Of a stretch of 64,000 nt of DNA, positions 1-6,505 are shown piece after piece. This DNA is from Paraflavitalea soli. GTDB taxonomy: Bacteria > Bacteroidota > Bacteroidia > Chitinophagales > Chitinophagaceae. The notes below the pieces were generated by a model, which worked only from the letters and a program-made list of their open reading frames with translations, ran no database searches and was not told the DNA's origin. Position 1 is the stretch's first letter; each line of letters starts with the position of its first letter. A program made the translations under genes and the position numbers. The stretch covers positions 7,258,546 through 7,322,545 of the forward strand of contig NZ_CP032157.1 in the NCBI RefSeq assembly GCF_003555545.1, in the 5' to 3' direction.

Positions 1-570
1 CACTTCGAAACCAATTTTGCCTACAGCATTGCTTCTTATTCAAAAGGAGAAATATTCATGGAGCAGTTGGGATACATCGTTGGTGCAGATGTACGCGATA
101 AGATCTTACTGGAATACTATCGCCAGTGGCGTTTCAAACATCCCAATGTAAATGACCTGCTGCGGGTGGCAGAAAAAGTGAGTGACATGAAGCTGGACTG
201 GTACCGCGAGTATTTTGTAAATACCACCAAGACCATTGACTATGGTATTGACAGCCTGTGGGAAGAAGGTAACAAAACCAAGATCCGCGTGAAGCGCATT
301 GGTAAGATGCCAATGCCCCTGGATATACTGTTGGCATACAAAGATGGTACGAAAGAGATTGTCAACATTCCCATGTACCTGATGTTTGGCGCCAAGAAGC
401 AGGAAGATGTTGCCATCCCTTACTCAACCAGGGAGGCCTGGAAATGGACACATCCTACTTATGTGTTTGAAATAAACCATAGGTTGGCCGACCTGAAACT
501 GATGGAGATCGATCCATCGCAAAGGATGGCTGATGTGGAAAGGTCCAATAACAAACTGGAGATACCATAA
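1..570 (+). CDS. M1 family metallopeptidase, C-terminal part (5' end outside window)
   Basis: The frame is open from base 1, so this is the 3' end of a longer gene and the ATG at 58 is internal. The first residues read SYSKGEIFMEQLGYIVG, which matches the helix after the catalytic region in M1 (aminopeptidase N/leukotriene A4 hydrolase-like) peptidases, where a KG-F-L-LG pattern is usual. The zinc site HExxH-E lies upstream of the window and is not visible. What remains (190 codons) would be the end of the peptidase domain and the C-terminal beta/helical region. Such proteins in Bacteroidota are usually exported and remove N-terminal residues from peptides. It is followed by a repeated hairpin and a strong terminator, so it ends its transcription unit. 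The family call rests on this motif only. Confidence 0.75.
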   Translation, partial: HFETNFAYSIASYSKGEIFMEQLGYIVGADVRDKILLEYYRQWRFKHPNVNDLLRVAEKVSDMKLDWYREYFVNTTKTIDYGIDSLWEEGNKTKIRVKRIGKMPMPLDILLAYKDGTKEIVNIPMYLMFGAKKQEDVAIPYSTREAWKWTHPTYVFEINHRLADLKLMEIDPSQRMADVERSNNKLEIP

Positions 571-587
571 TAGGTTATATCTGTAAA

Positions 588-618
588 GGGAGGGTCGCCT
601 TTCAAAGGCGGCTTACCC
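588..618 (+). repeat. Dispersed intergenic hairpin, copy 1 of 3
   Basis: Two 15-base arms (588-602 and 604-618) pair with one A-A mismatch and three G-U wobbles. The core GGGTCGCC...GGCGGCT-ACC is shared with copies at 31359-31409 and 44877-44907. It lies 18 bp after the peptidase stop and before the terminator at 645. Confidence 0.7.
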
Positions 619-644
619 TGGTCTAAAGTAACCTCATCATACCG

Positions 645-680
645 AAGGTTGCCCGTCTCAGATGGGCAACCTTTTTGTTT
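645..680 (+). terminator. Rho-independent terminator of the M1 peptidase unit
   Basis: Arms AAGGTTGCCC (645-654) and GGGCAACCTT (664-673) form a 10 bp stem with a 9-base loop, followed by a T-rich tract (672-680). Confidence 0.85.
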
Positions 681-716
681 TAGTGCCTGAAATTTGGTAG
701 CTTATTTGAAATTTTA

Positions 717-1148
717 ATGATCATGGCAAAGGCGAATAAAACAACCGAGACGACCGCAAGCGTAACCGGCTTTCTCAATGGGGTAGCCGATGAGACCAGA
801 CGTAAGGATGGTTTCAGGATTGTGGAGATCATGCAGGCGCAAACAGGATTTGAACCTAAAATGTGGGGCCCTGCTATTGTAGGATTTGGCAGTTATCATT
901 ACAAGTATGAAAGCGGTCGCGAAGGCGATGCTCCATTGGTAGGCTTTTCTCCCCGCAAGGATGCATTTGCATTGTACCTGTCGGCCAATTTCGACAAAAG
1001 GGAAGAGCTCTTGTTGCAACTGGGAAAACACAAAGCAGCTAAAGGGTGTGTGTATATTAAGAAGCTGGCAGATGTAAAGGAAGAAGTGTTGAAGAAGATG
1101 ATCCTGCTTTCGTTTAAGCACGTAAAGAAGCTGTATCCATCAAAGTAA
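717..1148 (+). CDS. DUF1801 domain-containing protein (YdhG-like)
   Basis: A 143-residue cytoplasmic protein. The segment around residues 38-75, with MWGPAIVGFGSYHYKYESG and then a phenylalanine/tyrosine-rich stretch on regular secondary structure, is typical of the DUF1801 (YdhG) family, an alpha/beta fold of unknown biochemical role. It has no signal peptide or membrane segment. The ATG at 717 is followed by a second ATG at 723; either could be used, and there is no clear ribosome binding site. It stands alone: a terminator precedes it and about 400 bp without a gene follow. Function is not inferred beyond the family. Confidence 0.8.
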   Translation: MIMAKANKTTETTASVTGFLNGVADETRRKDGFRIVEIMQAQTGFEPKMWGPAIVGFGSYHYKYESGREGDAPLVGFSPRKDAFALYLSANFDKREELLLQLGKHKAAKGCVYIKKLADVKEEVLKKMILLSFKHVKKLYPSK

Positions 1149-1185
1149 AGGAAACGGGAAGAACAAAGTGCTTTTATGGACATTT

Positions 1186-1224
1186 ATATAAAAAGCCGCC
1201 TCCCGGTAAACGAAGAGACGGCTC
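1186..1224 (-). terminator. Rho-independent terminator of the candidate small RNA
   Basis: On the minus strand AGCCGTCTC (1223-1215) pairs with GAGGCGGCT (1202-1194), 9 bp with one G-U, followed by TTTTATATA. The plus-strand side has no T tract, so it does not serve the gene at 717. Confidence 0.75.
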
Positions 1225-1327
1225 TAATGATAAGGTGGGTTGGTTAATGTCTGTTGATCAGCCTAAGCGGAGAGACAGAAAAAATTTGGATAAGGTATAA
1301 TGGCTAACGTATCAGACTAGTGCGACC
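1186..1327 (-). ncRNA. Candidate small RNA (about 140 nt)
   Basis: The minus strand has a canonical promoter (TTG at 1364-1362, 20 bp, TACCTTTG at 1341-1334) and, about 105 bp further on, an intrinsic terminator at 1224-1186. Between the expected start near 1327 and the terminator there is no ATG at all on this strand, so a protein is unlikely. The region directly upstream of the promoter carries the same 25 bp element that precedes the response regulator gene at 1550-2197. The RNA could therefore be a target of that regulator. No known RNA family was recognised; 6S RNA was considered but no matching open-bubble structure was established. Confidence 0.55.
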
Positions 1328-1333
1328 CGGGAG

Positions 1334-1364
1334 CAAAGGTAGAAGTAGGGCGGGGGTATGGCAA
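1334..1364 (-). promoter_or_regulatory. Bacteroidota-type promoter of the candidate small RNA
   Basis: TTG (1364-1362) and TACCTTTG (1341-1334) are separated by exactly 20 bp, matching the -33/-7 consensus of the primary sigma factor of Bacteroidota. The -7 box is a perfect TAnnTTTG. Confidence 0.65.
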
Positions 1365-1387
1365 TACCACTTTGTGGTAGTTTTTAA
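1363..1387 (-). promoter_or_regulatory. 25 bp upstream element with palindrome, copy 1
   Basis: Identical over 25 bp to 2230-2254. It contains the palindrome TACCACAAAGTGGTA (1379-1365) and an A/T tract at its outer end. It abuts the -33 box of the small RNA promoter, the position expected for an activator site. Confidence 0.65.
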
Positions 1388-1549
1388 CCCACTGATCTGG
1401 TTATAGTCTTGATAAAAGTCAGGACTACTAACCTCGCAAAGTGCGCCCCTTATTGCATCCGGGGTAGTTATGTACCGCAGGGAAATATAAAACGGCCCCG
1501 GTAATCATGGCTATATTCATGACTGCCAAAGCCGCTTACATTTTATCTG

Positions 1550-2197
1550 TTAACGTCCAAAGTATTTGTTGATCGCTTCTACCCGGTTGTTCACGTGCAG
1601 CTTCTCGTAGATATGGTACACGTGTTTGCGAACCGTTTCCTGGCTGATGAAGAGACTGGCAGCTATCTCTTTGTACAACATGCCTTTAGCCAATAATTCA
1701 AGTATCTCTTTCTCGCGGTTCGACAGTACGCTGAGTGCGGAGGATTCTGCCGTTCCTTTTTCCAGAGGTTTATTGTGTTGAAAAGCAGTGACTACCTTAC
1801 GGGCGATCTGGCTGCTCATGGGAGCGCCTCCTTCCTGTAATTCCCTGATGGCTTCCAACAGTTTATGGGGAGCTGTTTTCTTCAGGATGTATCCACTGGC
1901 GCCGGCTGTCAATGCTTCAAATATCTTCTCATCATCTTCATACACCGTACACATCATAAAAAGGATCTCCGGGTACTCGGCTTTCAGGTGCCGCACACAA
2001 TCAATACCACTTTCTCCTTCCCCCAGGTTTATATCCATCAAGGCTATATCAGGTTTCAGCAAAGGGATCTGTTGCAAGGCTTCTTCCGCAGAACCAAAAC
2101 TTCCCAATAACTGGTACCCGTCAGACATAAGGACTATTTGTTCCAATGCCGAACGGATATCCTTATTGTCGTCAACTATGCAAATGCTAATATCCAT
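1550..2197 (-). CDS. NarL/FixJ (LuxR-type) response regulator
   Basis: 215 residues. The receiver domain (about 1-125) has the acidic pair D9/D10, the phosphoacceptor D55 in LMDINL, T84 and K106. A GerE/LuxR helix-turn-helix fills about 157-213 (LSNREKEILELLAKG and SQETVRKHVYHIYEKL). It is a DNA-binding transcription regulator switched by a histidine kinase. No kinase is adjacent; a HisKA_3-type kinase that would suit this class lies at 23650-26664, but the pairing is only a guess. The start ATG (2197) lies about 5 nt after a weak -7 box (GAACTTTG, 2209-2202), so the mRNA may be leaderless. The palindrome upstream, repeated at the nearby small RNA promoter, suggests self-regulation. Confidence 0.92.
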   Translation of the reverse strand: MDISICIVDDNKDIRSALEQIVLMSDGYQLLGSFGSAEEALQQIPLLKPDIALMDINLGEGESGIDCVRHLKAEYPEILFMMCTVYEDDEKIFEALTAGASGYILKKTAPHKLLEAIRELQEGGAPMSSQIARKVVTAFQHNKPLEKGTAESSALSVLSNREKEILELLAKGMLYKEIAASLFISQETVRKHVYHIYEKLHVNNRVEAINKYFGR

Positions 2198-2201
2198 AAC
2201 A

Positions 2202-2254
2202 CAAAGTTCAGGGTTTTGGTGAAACAGGGAATACCACTTTGTGGTAGTTTTTAA
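2202..2254 (-). promoter_or_regulatory. Response-regulator promoter with 25 bp element, copy 2
   Basis: The 25 bp element (2254-2230) with palindrome TACCACAAAGTGGTA (2246-2232) is followed after 22 bp by GAACTTTG (2209-2202). In the small RNA promoter the same gap is 23 bp. Here the -33 (TTC) and -7 (GA instead of TA) are poor, as expected of an activator-dependent promoter. Confidence 0.5.
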
Positions 2255-2355
2255 TACACACCTTACTGTATAAGCGACTACCGCAAGCTGTGCATAAATA
2301 TACCTAAATGGGTAATTGATTGTACACCCGCTTACTAAACGATCAGTAGACCTGC

Positions 2356-3006
2356 TTATGTGTTGGGAACGAAGAGGAGGTATTTTTCTTTGAAATAGGC
2401 TTCCCGGAATATTTCATACATCTCTAAAACGGTTGGTTTGCAACCGCTTTCAGATATTTCAGCAGCCAGATCACCACCTTTCAGGCATATTAAACCGGGA
2501 TTACGGTGTTGGGTGGCGGAAGGCTTTTTCAACAAAGGCCTGGACCATTGCCAAAGATGCTGCAAAGGAGCTACAGCCCGTGATACCACGAAGTCAAACT
2601 TGCGGTTCTTGATGTCTTCTATGCGGCTATGTTGGGCAGTTACATTGGTCAACCCCAATCCTTCACTCACCGCCTGTACTACTTTGATCTTTTTGCCGAT
2701 GCTATCCACCAGGTGAAAACGCACTTCGGGATAAAAGATGGCCAGGGGAATGCCGGGAAATCCGCCCCCGGTACCCAGGTCCACCACCTCGGTGCCCGGC
2801 GCCCATTCAAAGGCCGCAGCGATACTAAGGGAATGCAATACATGCTTCTCATACAAGCTCTCCATATCCTTGCGGGATATTACATTGATCTTGCTGTTCC
2901 AGTCTGTATATAAGGGTTCCAATGCAGCAAACTGTTCCAGTTGTGCAGGAGTAAAATCACCAAAATACTTAGTGATCAATGCCAGTTTTTCTTGGGCTTT
3001 TTCCAT
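2356..3006 (-). CDS. rsmG: 16S rRNA (guanine-527-N7)-methyltransferase RsmG
   Basis: 216 residues from the ATG at 3006, close to the usual 205-215 of RsmG (GidB). The SAM-binding motif VVDLGTGGGFPGIPLAI is at about 72-88, and the family signature NVISRKD and the HVLHSL segment precede it; the VVSRAVAPL motif is at about 140. It methylates G527 in helix 18 of 16S rRNA in the cytosol; loss gives low-level streptomycin resistance in other bacteria. An upstream in-frame start (3063) would add 19 residues unlike the family, so 3006 was chosen. The gene begins 31 bp inside the glycosyltransferase gene, so the two are very likely co-transcribed and translationally coupled. Confidence 0.95.
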   Translation of the reverse strand: MEKAQEKLALITKYFGDFTPAQLEQFAALEPLYTDWNSKINVISRKDMESLYEKHVLHSLSIAAAFEWAPGTEVVDLGTGGGFPGIPLAIFYPEVRFHLVDSIGKKIKVVQAVSEGLGLTNVTAQHSRIEDIKNRKFDFVVSRAVAPLQHLWQWSRPLLKKPSATQHRNPGLICLKGGDLAAEISESGCKPTVLEMYEIFREAYFKEKYLLFVPNT

Positions 3007-4106
3007 AATGCCGGGGCAAAGATGCAATAATAAATGAACATCCAGACATCCAATAGCCACCACCAGGCAAAAAGATCCTTTTCATTGAGCTTATTCATGG
3101 CCTTGTGGTAGATAATGGCCTGGGTGATGCTGCGTACCAGGAATATACCCAGACTGATACGCCAATCAAAGAATATGGCGCTGAGGATCAGTAAGGGATA
3201 AAATAGAAAATGAGTTAGAGAATACAAACCCAGCAGGAAACGGTGCGTTGGTTTATAGAACTTTCCGGTAGTAAAATGGCGGTTCTTCTGCCTCCACCAA
3301 TCGCCAAAGGTCTTCTTGGGAGTAGACAGCGTAATGGCATCCTGATCGATCATAATGCCTGTATTGCCCTTATTGGCCACCCTGTTGATGAACAGGTCAT
3401 CATCACCACTCAATACGTGGTTGATGGAAGAAAAACCCTTATTGGCAAAGAATAAACCTTTCTTGTACGACAGGTTGCGCCCCACGCCCATATAAGGCAT
3501 GCCGGCCAGCGCAAAGGAGAGGTATTGCAAAGCGGCATGAAAGGTCTCAAAACGAATGAGTTTATTGAGCAGACCGGGCAGCTTATGGTAGGCGCCATAG
3601 CCCAGTACCACCGCCGTTCCTTCTCCATACGCATCCTGCATTTTCTGTATCCAGTTTTCAGTAGCCGGCACACAATCGGCATCCGTAAGCAGGATGATCT
3701 CATGGTGCGCTTCCTTGATACCGATAGACAATGGATATTTTTTACCCGGGATGCCCTTGGCTTCCTGTTCCAGGTTTACAATATGCAGGTTCTTGAACGT
3801 CTTTTTGAACTCTTCCAGCAGGTAGCGGGTCTCATCCTGGCTGTTGTGGTTCACCACGATCACTTCATGGGTGGTAGGGTAGGTTTGAACCAATACCCCC
3901 GGGAGATTGCGGGCAAGATTGGCTGCCTCATCACGGGCGCAAATAATAACACTCACAGGGTGCTGCTGTGATTGTATCTTTTCGGAAGGCCTGTACCAGG
4001 CCAGCCGTTGAAAAATGATCCAGTAATAAAGTAATTGAATTAGGGCTACGACGCAAAACACATAAAACAATACCTGCCACCAGTCAATTAATGACAAAAA
4101 GGCCAT
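2976..4106 (-). CDS. Membrane-anchored family 2 glycosyltransferase
   Basis: 376 residues. A transmembrane helix at about 8-30 is followed by a GT-A domain beginning PVSVIICARDEAANL (about 50). The metal-binding DxD motif is TDADC, a GDDD acceptor/aspartate motif follows the VGRNLSY segment, and the QKNRH motif fits the Q/RxxRW box of processive-type GT2 enzymes. Three further hydrophobic segments close the protein (about 295-375). It would transfer a sugar from a nucleotide donor at the cytoplasmic membrane; the product cannot be read from sequence. It overlaps rsmG by 31 bp. The upstream 280 bp hold a pair of inverted 7 bp repeat arrays. Confidence 0.88.
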   Translation of the reverse strand: MAFLSLIDWWQVLFYVFCVVALIQLLYYWIIFQRLAWYRPSEKIQSQQHPVSVIICARDEAANLARNLPGVLVQTYPTTHEVIVVNHNSQDETRYLLEEFKKTFKNLHIVNLEQEAKGIPGKKYPLSIGIKEAHHEIILLTDADCVPATENWIQKMQDAYGEGTAVVLGYGAYHKLPGLLNKLIRFETFHAALQYLSFALAGMPYMGVGRNLSYKKGLFFANKGFSSINHVLSGDDDLFINRVANKGNTGIMIDQDAITLSTPKKTFGDWWRQKNRHFTTGKFYKPTHRFLLGLYSLTHFLFYPLLILSAIFFDWRISLGIFLVRSITQAIIYHKAMNKLNEKDLFAWWWLLDVWMFIYYCIFAPALWKKPKKNWH

Positions 4107-4199
4107 ACTTACAATTTAGGGTCAAATGCAAACAAAATACAAAAATAGGTGACAGACAGGTAGAAAGCCCGATAATCATTTCACAGGCTGTGAATAAGA

Positions 4200-4230
4200 G
4201 TTTCGGGTTTGGAGTTTAAAGTTTCGGGTT
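4200..4230. repeat. 7 bp degenerate tandem array (left arm of an inverted pair)
   Basis: Units GTTTCGG, GTTTGGA, GTTTAAA, GTTTCGG in exact 7 bp register. The complementary unit recurs in the opposite orientation at 4331-4361. Confidence 0.7.
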
Positions 4231-4330
4231 GCTGCCGCGTTTTCGGTTGCCGATTATTGGTTAAGGGAAGTGTAAAGGGGGCCTAAAAGCTAGCGAATGG
4301 TTGGTTTTATCATGATAATTGGAGTTAAGG

Positions 4331-4361
4331 AACCCGGAACCCCAAACCCGGAACCCGAAAC
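4331..4361. repeat. 7 bp degenerate tandem array (right arm of an inverted pair)
   Basis: Units AACCCGG, AACCCCA, AACCCGG, AACCCGA and a final AAC in exact register, ending 27 bp before the tgt start codon. Together with 4200-4230 it could form a long imperfect hairpin. Confidence 0.7.
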
Positions 4362-4388
4362 TTTCTTTGCATTATCTTGCGTCCCATT

Positions 4389-5528
4389 ATGGCTGTTTTG
4401 CAATTTGAACTCGAGGTAACCGACCAGGTGTCCAAAGCCCGTGCAGGGACCATCACCACCGATCACGGACAGATACAGACCCCTATTTTTATGCCCGTGG
4501 GTACCGCCGGCAGCGTAAAAGCAGTATCCCAGCAACAATTAAAGGAGGATGTACAGGCCCAGATCATCCTGGGCAATACCTATCATCTGTACCTGCGGCC
4601 GGGCCTCGACGTACTGGAACAGGCGGGTGGCCTGCACCGTTTTAATGCCTGGGACCGCCCAATACTCACCGATAGTGGTGGTTATCAGGTCTTTTCACTG
4701 GCTTCCAGCCGTAAGATAACAGAGGAAGGCGTACTGTTCCAATCCCATATTGATGGTTCCCGCCATCTTTTCACGCCCGAGAATGTGATGGACATTCAGC
4801 GTACCATCGGGGCCGATATCATCATGGCTTTTGATGAGTGCCCGCCATACCCCAGCGAATATGCATATGCCAAAAAGTCGATGGAGCTTACACACCGCTG
4901 GCTCGACCGTTGTTTCACCCAGTTCAACAATACACCCGATAAATATGGGTATACGCAAAACCTGTTTCCCATTATCCAGGGCAGTACGTTTGCCGACCTG
5001 CGTAAGGCTTCCAGTGAATACATCGCTTCTAAAAATGCAGCCGGTAATGCCATCGGTGGGCTCAGTGTGGGTGAACCAGACAATATGATGTATGAGTATA
5101 CCGAACTGTGTTGCGACCTGCTGCCTGTTCATAAACCCCGTTACCTCATGGGCGTGGGTACGCCCTGGAATATCCTGGAATGTATAGCCCTGGGGGTGGA
5201 TATGTTTGATTGCGTGATGCCTACGCGAAACGGGCGTAATGCCATGTTGTTCACTTCCAAAGGCGTCATCAACATCGACAACAAGAAATGGGAGAAAGAT
5301 AATAGTCCGCTTGATGACGGTATTGATTGTACTGTGAGCAACCTGTATTCCAAAGCCTACCTGCGTCATTTAATGAAAGCCAAGGAAATACTCGGTCTTA
5401 CCATTGCCAGCGTACACAACCTGGCCTTTTACCTATGGTTGGTCAAAGAAGCACGGAAACATATACAAGCTGGGGACTTCCTTAGCTGGAAGAATGAACA
5501 GGTACAAATACTTCAACAAAGACTTTGA
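4389..5528 (+). CDS. tgt: tRNA-guanine(34) transglycosylase (queuosine synthesis)
   Basis: 379 residues from the ATG at 4389; an in-frame TTG at 4377 is less likely. It exchanges G34 of GUN-anticodon tRNAs for the queuine precursor preQ1. The proton-donor aspartate D95 lies in PILTDSGGYQVFSL, and the nucleophile D274 in VDMFDCVMPTRNGRN. The C-terminal zinc site is atypical: where CxCxxC is usual there are I312, C314 and N317, with H343 retained. I believe loss of these cysteines is shared with other Bacteroidota enzymes. The gene ends in a strong terminator. In many Bacteroidota tgt is followed by an lptF/lptG permease gene; here an opposite-strand hydrolase sits between the two. Confidence 0.96.
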   Translation: MAVLQFELEVTDQVSKARAGTITTDHGQIQTPIFMPVGTAGSVKAVSQQQLKEDVQAQIILGNTYHLYLRPGLDVLEQAGGLHRFNAWDRPILTDSGGYQVFSLASSRKITEEGVLFQSHIDGSRHLFTPENVMDIQRTIGADIIMAFDECPPYPSEYAYAKKSMELTHRWLDRCFTQFNNTPDKYGYTQNLFPIIQGSTFADLRKASSEYIASKNAAGNAIGGLSVGEPDNMMYEYTELCCDLLPVHKPRYLMGVGTPWNILECIALGVDMFDCVMPTRNGRNAMLFTSKGVINIDNKKWEKDNSPLDDGIDCTVSNLYSKAYLRHLMKAKEILGLTIASVHNLAFYLWLVKEARKHIQAGDFLSWKNEQVQILQQRL

Positions 5529-5541
5529 TATAAGTAACAAT

Positions 5542-5573
5542 AAAAAGTCCCGCTTCAAGCGGGACTTTTTATA
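5542..5573. terminator. Bidirectional rho-independent terminator
   Basis: Arms AAAAAGTCCCGC (5543-5554) and GCGGGACTTTTT (5559-5570) with a 4-base loop, flanked by A and T tracts. It can end both tgt (+) and the hydrolase gene (-, stop at 5582). Confidence 0.9.
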
Positions 5574-5581
5574 TGTCGAGA

Positions 5582-6361
5582 TTATCTCTTTTGTGATAAT
5601 AACCATTTCAACAGGTCTGGTTCCTTGAATGCATTGTCCCAGCTGTTATGGCCTACCCCGGGATATTCGGTATACTTCACCCTGGCACGCGCTGCCTTCA
5701 GGGCGTTGACCATCAACCTTGAATTGGAGGGTAATACCGTATTGTCTTTATCTCCGTGAAATACCCATATCGGAAATTTACGGGCATATTCCTTCACCTT
5801 GGCAGGATCGCCGCCACCGCAAATGGGGAAAGCGGCTGCAAAGAAGCCGGGCTTGCGCCACAGCAGTTCAAAAGTGCCCATACCACCCATAGAAAGGCCA
5901 CCTACGTAGATCTTTTTACTATTGACCAGGGGAGCCAGTGAATCGAGCAGCTCGCTTACCAGCCCCAGGCTTTTGCCGATGGGCCGGTCGGAAGGGAAAT
6001 ACAACCCATTGAGGGAGTCCTTGCGGTTGGGATCGCGGTCGATCCTGGCCCAGAAATCGTTTTTAGGGCATTGGGGAAATACTACGATGGCTGGATATTG
6101 CTGCCGGTTGGCAGGATCGGTAAACAAGCCCGCCCCATGCACCAGCTGGGCTTCATTGTCGCTGCCTCTTTCGCCGGCTCCGTGCAGGAGCAGGATGAGG
6201 GGGTACTTTTGGGCAGGATTGTAATTTTCGGGATACAATATCCGGTAGCGTAAAGTATCGCTGTGGCGAATAAATTCTTTCTTTTCATACTGGCTGTTGT
6301 CCTGGGCCAGGGAAATGGCTGTTACATACAGCAGCAGCAAGGTTAAGGATGTTTTGAGCAT
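5582..6361 (-). CDS. Secreted alpha/beta hydrolase (prolyl-oligopeptidase/carboxylesterase type)
   Basis: 259 residues with a signal peptide (about 1-19, cleaved after SLA). The fold shows LILLLHGAGERGSDN (oxyanion region, 55-69), the nucleophile S157 in VGGLSMGGMG, D206 in HGDKDNTVLP and H238 in GVGHNSWD, giving a complete Ser-Asp-His triad. It is probably periplasmic and cleaves an ester or short peptide bond; related proteins are called phospholipase/carboxylesterase or PHB-depolymerase-like, and the substrate cannot be assigned. It is a single-gene unit convergent with tgt, sharing a terminator with it, and divergent from the lptF-like gene. Confidence 0.85.
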   Translation of the reverse strand: MLKTSLTLLLLYVTAISLAQDNSQYEKKEFIRHSDTLRYRILYPENYNPAQKYPLILLLHGAGERGSDNEAQLVHGAGLFTDPANRQQYPAIVVFPQCPKNDFWARIDRDPNRKDSLNGLYFPSDRPIGKSLGLVSELLDSLAPLVNSKKIYVGGLSMGGMGTFELLWRKPGFFAAAFPICGGGDPAKVKEYARKFPIWVFHGDKDNTVLPSNSRLMVNALKAARARVKYTEYPGVGHNSWDNAFKEPDLLKWLLSQKR

Positions 6362-6465
6362 AGAACTAAAGATACAAATTTTAGTACCTGGGCCCCATAG
6401 TCTTAATTATGTTATAAGATTGTGCATTTTAAGCGGCAGCACCCGGGAGCTCAATATTTTTGCCC

Positions 6466-6473
6466 TACATTTG
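6466..6473 (+). promoter_or_regulatory. Possible -7 box for the LptF/LptG gene
   Basis: TACATTTG is an exact TAnnTTTG match 33 bp before the ATG at 6506. No convincing -33 box is seen 19-21 bp upstream. Confidence 0.35.
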
Positions 6474-6505
6474 CCAGCATTCTGGCAGGGCATGTTCGCA
6501 CTATT

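Noticed and set aside
588-680. Attenuator/riboswitch before the DUF1801 gene
   Set aside because: The hairpin recurs elsewhere after stop codons and the second structure is a full terminator, so they belong to the end of the upstream gene.
1191-1224. Terminator of the DUF1801 gene
   Set aside because: The stem is followed by T residues only on the minus strand.
3007-3063. Longer RsmG start at 3063
   Set aside because: Adds 19 residues unlike the family; the ATG at 3006 gives a normal RsmG.
4377-4388. TTG start for tgt
   Set aside because: The ATG at 4389 is in frame, 12 bp on, and fits the family N terminus.
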